Source: Jejubacter sp036620675 (GTDB taxonomy: Bacteria > Pseudomonadota > Gammaproteobacteria > Enterobacterales > Enterobacteriaceae). From it: 64,000 nt of DNA. Under the pieces are notes generated by a model. The model saw nothing but the letters and a program-made list of their open reading frames with translations, did not search any database and was not told the origin of the DNA. The position numbers and the translations under genes were made by a program. The stretch is from the NCBI GenBank assembly GCA_036620675.1, contig JAZHEE010000001.1; one strand, given 5' to 3'. Each line of letters opens with the position of its first letter. Positions within the stretch are counted from its first letter, which is position 1. Below are positions 59,978 through 64,000 of this stretch, piece after piece.

Positions 59978-60457
59978 TTAATGCAGAAGGGGCGCCTGCT
60001 GCAGATTAAACAGCTGTTCTTCCTCTTCGCCGCTGTAGAGCAGTTGATTCGCGCCCGCTTCCAGAATCACCATCGAGATCTGCTGCTCGCTCTGCTGCAT
60101 AAACCAGGCGAACTGGGCGCGGTTCACACCAGCGCCGGCAGAGAGCGACTGACAGACGACCAGCTTCGGCAGATTATCATCCTGCACATCGAGGAACGCT
60201 TTTATCGTCAGGGAGCCGGCGTTAATCGCGGAAAGATCGGATGCCAGCGCCAGCAGGGCAGAAGGCTTCACCTCGGCCAGCGCGGAAAACAACACGACAT
60301 CGTCCACCAGATCGATCTTGGCGTCAAAGATACCATTGAAGTTTTGCATATGCGGCAGATGAAGCGCCTGGCAGGTATCACACTCGAAGAAGTTTACCCC
60401 CAGCTCATCCAGCCAGCGGCGCAGTGTGTCCAGTGAAGGGACAACGAGTGAATCCAT
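59978..60457 (-). CDS. ybjN: YbjN family putative regulator
   Basis: A 159-residue cytoplasmic protein of the YbjN family (type III secretion chaperone-like fold), reported in E. coli to affect motility, biofilm and stress when over-expressed; its mechanism is unknown. The sequence MDSLVVPSLDTLRRWLDELGVNFFECDTCQ (cited in part only) and DAKIDLVDDVVLFSALAEVKPSALL are family hallmarks. ATG 60457 with AGAGGTGTCACC upstream is preferred to a start 13 codons earlier. It is downstream of rimK, 90 bp away, same strand. Confidence 0.9.
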   Translation of the reverse strand: MDSLVVPSLDTLRRWLDELGVNFFECDTCQALHLPHMQNFNGIFDAKIDLVDDVVLFSALAEVKPSALLALASDLSAINAGSLTIKAFLDVQDDNLPKLVVCQSLSAGAGVNRAQFAWFMQQSEQQISMVILEAGANQLLYSGEEEEQLFNLQQAPLLH

Positions 60458-60547
60458 AGATGGTGACACCTCTTTTGATAACCGGTAAACGCGCATAGCT
60501 TACGCAAAAAGCCGCGCTGATACCATGAGTAACGGCCAAAAATCGCG

Positions 60548-61450
60548 CTAGCCACCAGTTTTCAGGGAAAAGCCAGGGCGAGCGTGGCGCTCGACCCAGG
60601 CTATCATCAAAGAGGCGATATCCACCCCGCTGGTCTTCTCTATCCCTTCCAGGCCCGGAGAGGCATTCACCTCCATAACCAGCGGCCCGCGATCGGCGCG
60701 CAGAATATCGACCCCGGCTACGTCCAGCCCCAGAGTGGCCGCCGCTCCCAGCGCGATATCACGCTCACGGGGGGTGATCTCAACCCGCCGGGCCACGCCA
60801 CCGCGATGCAGGTTAGAGCGAAAATCCCCCTCTTTGGCCTGACGTTCGATAGCGGCGACAACCCTGTCCCCCACCACCAGGCAGCGAATGTCCCTGCCTC
60901 TGGCCTCTTTAATATACTCCTGAACCAGGATATGCGCGTTCAGGCCGCGGAAGGCATCAATAACGCTTTCCGCGGCCTGGCGGGTTTCCGCCAGCACCAC
61001 GCCGATGCCCTGAGTACCCTCCACCAGCTTCACCACCAGCGGCGCCCCCCCAACCATTTCGATCAGATCGTGGGTGTCGTCCGGCGAATGGGCGAAACCC
61101 GTCACCGGCAGATCGATACCCCGACGCGCCAGCAGCTGCAGCGAACGCAGCTTATCCCTGGCCCGGGTAATTGCCACCGACTCATTCAAAGGATAGCTAC
61201 CCAGCATTTCGAACTGGCGCAGTACGGCGGTGCCGTAGAAGGTAATCGCCGAGCCGATGCGCGGAATCACCGCATCATAATGCGGCAGACGCCGCCCTTT
61301 GTAGTGCACCGAAGAGGCCCGGGGATTAATGCTCATATAACAGGAGAGCGGATCGATAACCTCAACCCGATGGCCGCGGCGCTGGGCCGCCTCCCGCAGG
61401 CGTCGACAGGACCAGAGCGTACCATCCCTGGATAAAATGGCGATATTCAC
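60548..61450 (-). CDS. rimK: Ribosomal protein S6-L-glutamate ligase
   Basis: RimK is an ATP-grasp ligase that adds glutamate residues to the C-terminus of ribosomal protein S6 and can make poly-alpha-glutamate. The 300 residues match the E. coli length. Visible are the ATP-grasp elements LVVKLVEGTQGIGVVLAE, ILVQEYIKEARGRDIRCLVVG and the metal site VMEVNASPGLEGIEK. It lies 47 bp downstream of nfsA in the ybjC-nfsA-rimK-ybjN operon. Confidence 0.97.
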   Translation of the reverse strand: MNIAILSRDGTLWSCRRLREAAQRRGHRVEVIDPLSCYMSINPRASSVHYKGRRLPHYDAVIPRIGSAITFYGTAVLRQFEMLGSYPLNESVAITRARDKLRSLQLLARRGIDLPVTGFAHSPDDTHDLIEMVGGAPLVVKLVEGTQGIGVVLAETRQAAESVIDAFRGLNAHILVQEYIKEARGRDIRCLVVGDRVVAAIERQAKEGDFRSNLHRGGVARRVEITPRERDIALGAAATLGLDVAGVDILRADRGPLVMEVNASPGLEGIEKTSGVDIASLMIAWVERHARPGFSLKTGG

Positions 61451-61497
61451 CCTTCACCTCACTAATGGTCGAAGATCATCGGCCCGCAGCTGGCGGG

Positions 61498-62220
61498 TTA
61501 ACGGGTCGCCCAACCCTGCTTATGCAGATAGTCCAGAATAAACGGGCGACTTTCTTTAATAATGGTACGGCGAATGTGATCGCTCCAGGTATCGCGCCGG
61601 TTATTGCTACCGCGCGACAGATAATACTGCGCCAGCGTTTCGTCATAGCGCGCCAGCTCCTGCTGATCCATCGGCTGATAGCGATTTTCGTGCACCACCA
61701 GGGAAGCCGGCAGGCGTGGTTTCAGATCCGGATTATCCGCAGGCCAGCCCAGGCACAGACCAAACAGCGGCAGGACATGTTCGGGCAGCGCCAGCAGTTC
61801 GGTGACTTGTTCAATGCTGTTGCGGATCCCGCCGATATAGACGCCGCCCATCCCCAGGGATTCCGCGGCCAGCATCGCGTTCTGCCCCATCATCGCGGTA
61901 TCCACCACGCCCAGCAGCAGCTGCTCGGCCAGCCCCAGCTGGGCCTCGGGACAAATTTGCAGGTGACGGTTAAAGTCGGCGCAAAACACCCAAAACTCCG
62001 GAGCCTGGGCTACGTGCTTCTGGCCGCCGGTCAGGGTGACCAACTGCTCGCGCATCCTCGGGTCAGTAATGCGGATTATCGAACTGCACTGCAGGAAACT
62101 GGAGCTTGAAGCCGCCTGAGCGCTGGCAATAATGGCCTCGCGCTGCTCGTCGCTGATGCCCTGTTCGGTAAAATGGCGAATAGAGCGGTGGGAGCGGATC
62201 AAATCAATGGTCGGCGTCAT
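61498..62220 (-). CDS. nfsA: Oxygen-insensitive NADPH nitroreductase NfsA
   Basis: NfsA is an FMN-dependent nitroreductase that reduces nitrofurans, quinones and chromate by two-electron steps; mutations cause nitrofurantoin resistance. The 240 residues begin MTPTIDLIRSHRSIRHFTEQ. They show FMN-contact residues HRSIR, QAASSSSFLQCSSII and GGVYIGGIRN, and the NADPH-side basic patch near the C-terminus (SRGSNNRRDTW). It overlaps the end of ybjC by 17 bp. SoxS/MarA activate it in E. coli from upstream of ybjC; I could not place a convincing marbox. Confidence 0.97.
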   Translation of the reverse strand: MTPTIDLIRSHRSIRHFTEQGISDEQREAIIASAQAASSSSFLQCSSIIRITDPRMREQLVTLTGGQKHVAQAPEFWVFCADFNRHLQICPEAQLGLAEQLLLGVVDTAMMGQNAMLAAESLGMGGVYIGGIRNSIEQVTELLALPEHVLPLFGLCLGWPADNPDLKPRLPASLVVHENRYQPMDQQELARYDETLAQYYLSRGSNNRRDTWSDHIRRTIIKESRPFILDYLHKQGWATR

Positions 62221-62494
62221 CTCGTTTTTCCTTACTTGATGGTGTCGGTTGTGATTGGCGCGACTTTAGCAACAGCGGCGCCACGTTGTGGGCTACGGCC
62301 CACAACAACATAAACGCCGCGGGAAGCATCAATGCTACGCCAAGGCAGACCATGGCCACGGCAGCCACGGTGCCATCAAGCGGCGCCGGCAGCGCCACAT
62401 GACCGTTAATCGACAGCCAGGCCAACCCCAGCAGGATCATACCAGCCAGTTCCAGCAGGATAATGGGCTTTGGCAGGTCGTTCAGCGTTCTCAT
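62204..62494 (-). CDS. ybjC: DUF1418 membrane protein YbjC
   Basis: A 96-residue protein with two hydrophobic helices (PIILLELAGMILLGLAWLSI and VAAVAMVCLGVALMLPAAFML) and a charged C-terminal tail, as in E. coli YbjC; its function is unknown. ATG 62494 follows GGGAGAAGT, a good ribosome-binding site; sequence further upstream in the frame is not family-like. It heads the nfsA operon and overlaps nfsA by 17 bp. Confidence 0.88.
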   Translation of the reverse strand: MRTLNDLPKPIILLELAGMILLGLAWLSINGHVALPAPLDGTVAAVAMVCLGVALMLPAAFMLLWAVAHNVAPLLLKSRQSQPTPSSKEKRDDADH

Positions 62495-62518
62495 CGGTAC
62501 TTCTCCCACGGCGACGGC

Positions 62519-62538
62519 CCGCCAGTATAACCTGGCGG
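62519..62538 (-). promoter_or_regulatory. Palindrome over a candidate -10 upstream of ybjC-nfsA
   Basis: CCGCCAG-tataac-CTGGCGG is a perfect 7-6-7 inverted repeat whose centre includes TATACT on the minus strand, a good -10 hexamer. The ybjC start is 25 bp downstream of its edge. A dimeric regulator bound here would cover the promoter. I do not recognise the operator. Confidence 0.4.
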
Positions 62539-62573
62539 AAAGATGACGGTTTACCGGAATATAGCGTAAACGC

Positions 62574-62951
62574 TCAGTGGCGGCAGCGGCGACGCTGGCG
62601 ATAGCGCAGCGACCGCACGCAGAGCGCGCAGAGTACGCCGATAGCGCACCAGAAAGCGCCGCTGAACAGCCAGGCAACCTCCTGAACCGGAGGACGCTGG
62701 GGCGTCAGCCACAAATGCATGATAAGGAAGCAGAACGGTAGCGCAAGCGCGATACCGATAAGCGGCCTGATAAGATCGCCGCGTAAAGAGAGAAAGCCAG
62801 CGATAAACCCTGGCAGCATAAACAGCAGCAGCTCCGGCTCCGGCTCGGCGCGAGCGCAGGTCGCCGCGGGCAGCCCGGCTTTCTGGTACACGAAAACAAC
62901 AATAAAAAGCACAAAAGCACAGATAATCCCGGCCCACCGCTCCTGGCGCAT
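62574..62951 (-). CDS. ybjM: Inner-membrane protein YbjM
   Basis: A 125-residue protein with four hydrophobic helices; its function is unknown. ATG 62951 (MRQERWAGIICAFVLFIVVF) gives exactly the E. coli length. The conserved part QEVAWLFSGAFWCAIGVLCAL near the C-terminus supports identity. In E. coli grxA lies between ybjM and ybjC; here only 79 bp separate the two, with no room for it. Confidence 0.85.
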   Translation of the reverse strand: MRQERWAGIICAFVLFIVVFVYQKAGLPAATCARAEPEPELLLFMLPGFIAGFLSLRGDLIRPLIGIALALPFCFLIMHLWLTPQRPPVQEVAWLFSGAFWCAIGVLCALCVRSLRYRQRRRCRH

Positions 62952-63239
62952 TATCCAAATCCTCCTGAATCTGTTCGCCAAACCGCACGCAGGCCAGAAT
63001 AAGCCTGCGCACCGACAACACCCTATGACGCTCCCTGGGTCCGAAAAGATCTGTACAATTGTATGTTCGTGCTGGCCGTTGATTATTATTAAGATTAAAC
63101 TAGCATCGGCTCTTAAAGAGCGTGGGCGATTATTATTTTAGGCCGTTACCCTGCCCGCGCGCCACTGTCTCTGGAAAGGGACATTAACCGAAAAAACCAT
63201 TCCATTCAACAGCTTACTGTAAACAAGAAGTTAGCCTAC

Positions 63240-64000
63240 GTGAATATAAACGTCGCAGATTTGTTAAACGGGAATTACGTCCTGTTATTATTTGTGGTAC
63301 TGGCTTTAGGCCTGTGTCTCGGTAAATTACGGCTGGGTTCTATTCAACTGGGTAATTCCATTGGTGTTTTAGTCGTCTCTTTATTACTGGGTCAGCAGCA
63401 TTTTTCGATTAACACAGACGCACTGAATCTGGGCTTTATGCTGTTCATTTTTTGCGTCGGTGTAGAAGCCGGCCCCAACTTTTTTTCTATTTTCTTTCGC
63501 GACGGCAAAAATTACCTGATGCTGGCGCTGGTAATGGTGGGCAGCGCTCTGATTATCGCCATCTTGCTGGGCAAAGCCTTCGGCTGGGGCATCGGTCTGA
63601 CTTCCGGCATGCTGGCGGGCTCCATGACCTCGACGCCGGTGCTGGTCGGCGCCGGCGATACTCTGCGCCATGCGGGCATCAGCGATGGCGAACTGGCCAC
63701 CGCCCTCGATCAGCTCAGTCTGGGCTACGCCCTGACCTACCTGATCGGTCTGGTCAGCCTGATTCTGGCCGCCCGCTATATGCCGCGCCTGCAGCACCAG
63801 GATCTACAAACCAGCGCCCAGCAGATCGCCCGCGAGCGCGGGCTGGACACCGATGCCACCCGCAAGGTCTTTCTGCCGGTGATTCGCGCCTACCGGGTTG
63901 GCCCTGAGCTGGTCGCCTGGGCCGACGGCAAAAATTTGCGCGAACTGGGTATCTATCGCCAGACGGGTTGCTATATCGAACGCATTCGCCGTAACGGCAT
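63240..64000 (+). CDS. ybjL: AspT/YidE/YbjL-type transporter YbjL (5' part, cut by window edge)
   Basis: The N-terminal 253 residues of a putative aspartate:alanine-antiporter family membrane transporter of about 561 residues. Translation starts at GTG 63240 (MNINVADLLNGNYVLLLF). The first six or so helices are visible, including LGLCLGKLRLGSIQLGNSIG, FCVGVEAGPNFFS and SMTSTPVLVGAGD. The start of the cytoplasmic TrkA-C-like domain follows (IRAYRVGPELVAWADGKN). The gene runs off the right edge. It is divergent from ybjM over 288 bp. Confidence 0.94.
   Translation, partial: MNINVADLLNGNYVLLLFVVLALGLCLGKLRLGSIQLGNSIGVLVVSLLLGQQHFSINTDALNLGFMLFIFCVGVEAGPNFFSIFFRDGKNYLMLALVMVGSALIIAILLGKAFGWGIGLTSGMLAGSMTSTPVLVGAGDTLRHAGISDGELATALDQLSLGYALTYLIGLVSLILAARYMPRLQHQDLQTSAQQIARERGLDTDATRKVFLPVIRAYRVGPELVAWADGKNLRELGIYRQTGCYIERIRRNG

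Overview
This window is a stretch of enterobacterial chromosome (family Enterobacteriaceae). Nearly every protein is close to full length against its Escherichia coli counterpart as I know it. Gene order follows the E. coli rpsA-to-ybjL segment, shown here inverted. The DNA is fairly GC-rich, and I cannot name the genus. These are comparisons from memory, since no search was run.

Layout. Bases 1-4451 (minus strand): rpsA (cut by the window edge), cmk, aroA, serC. Bases 4740-11002 (plus): ycaO, then the anaerobic formate/pyruvate block focA-pflB-pflA. Bases 11263-17663 (minus): the transporter ycaD and the DMSO reductase operon dmsABC, separated by about 1 kb of repeat-rich DNA. Bases 18105-26374 (minus): serS, rarA, lolA, ftsK, lrp. 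Bases 26854-32676 (plus): trxB, cydDC, aat, infA. Bases 32777-35403 (minus): clpA and clpS, followed by cspD (plus). Bases 36036-39085 (minus): macB and macA. Then come ybjX (plus), ybjD (minus), aqpZ, lysO, hcp-hcr, poxB-ltaE-ybjT and ybjS (plus), amiD-ybjQ (minus), ybjP and the arginine importer artPIQM plus artJ (plus), rlmC, ybjO, ybjN, rimK, nfsA, ybjC and ybjM (minus), and the start of ybjL (plus).

Regulation that can be read directly includes a perfect-core LexA box upstream of ftsK, tandem ArgR boxes in front of artJ, an NsrR-type box at the hcp promoter, FNR-like sites before focA-pfl, dmsA and hcp, and many intrinsic terminators.

The most unusual content is a family of three dispersed elements at 12671-13681, 17850-18061 and 57186-57266. 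They share 15-bp terminal inverted repeats. Each has one end flush against the T-tract of an intrinsic terminator (dmsC, serS, artM), and A/T direct repeats flank all three. The copies are 1011, 212 and 81 bp long and encode no transposase. The largest carries a small ORF, REP-like hairpins and a tandem array of 121-123 bp units. I read them as a MITE-like family aimed at terminators. I do not recognise it.

The other notable feature is absence. The loci expected from E. coli synteny for potFGHI, grxA, the tRNA gene serW, ycaL, ycaP, ycaC and ycaMNK are empty here.
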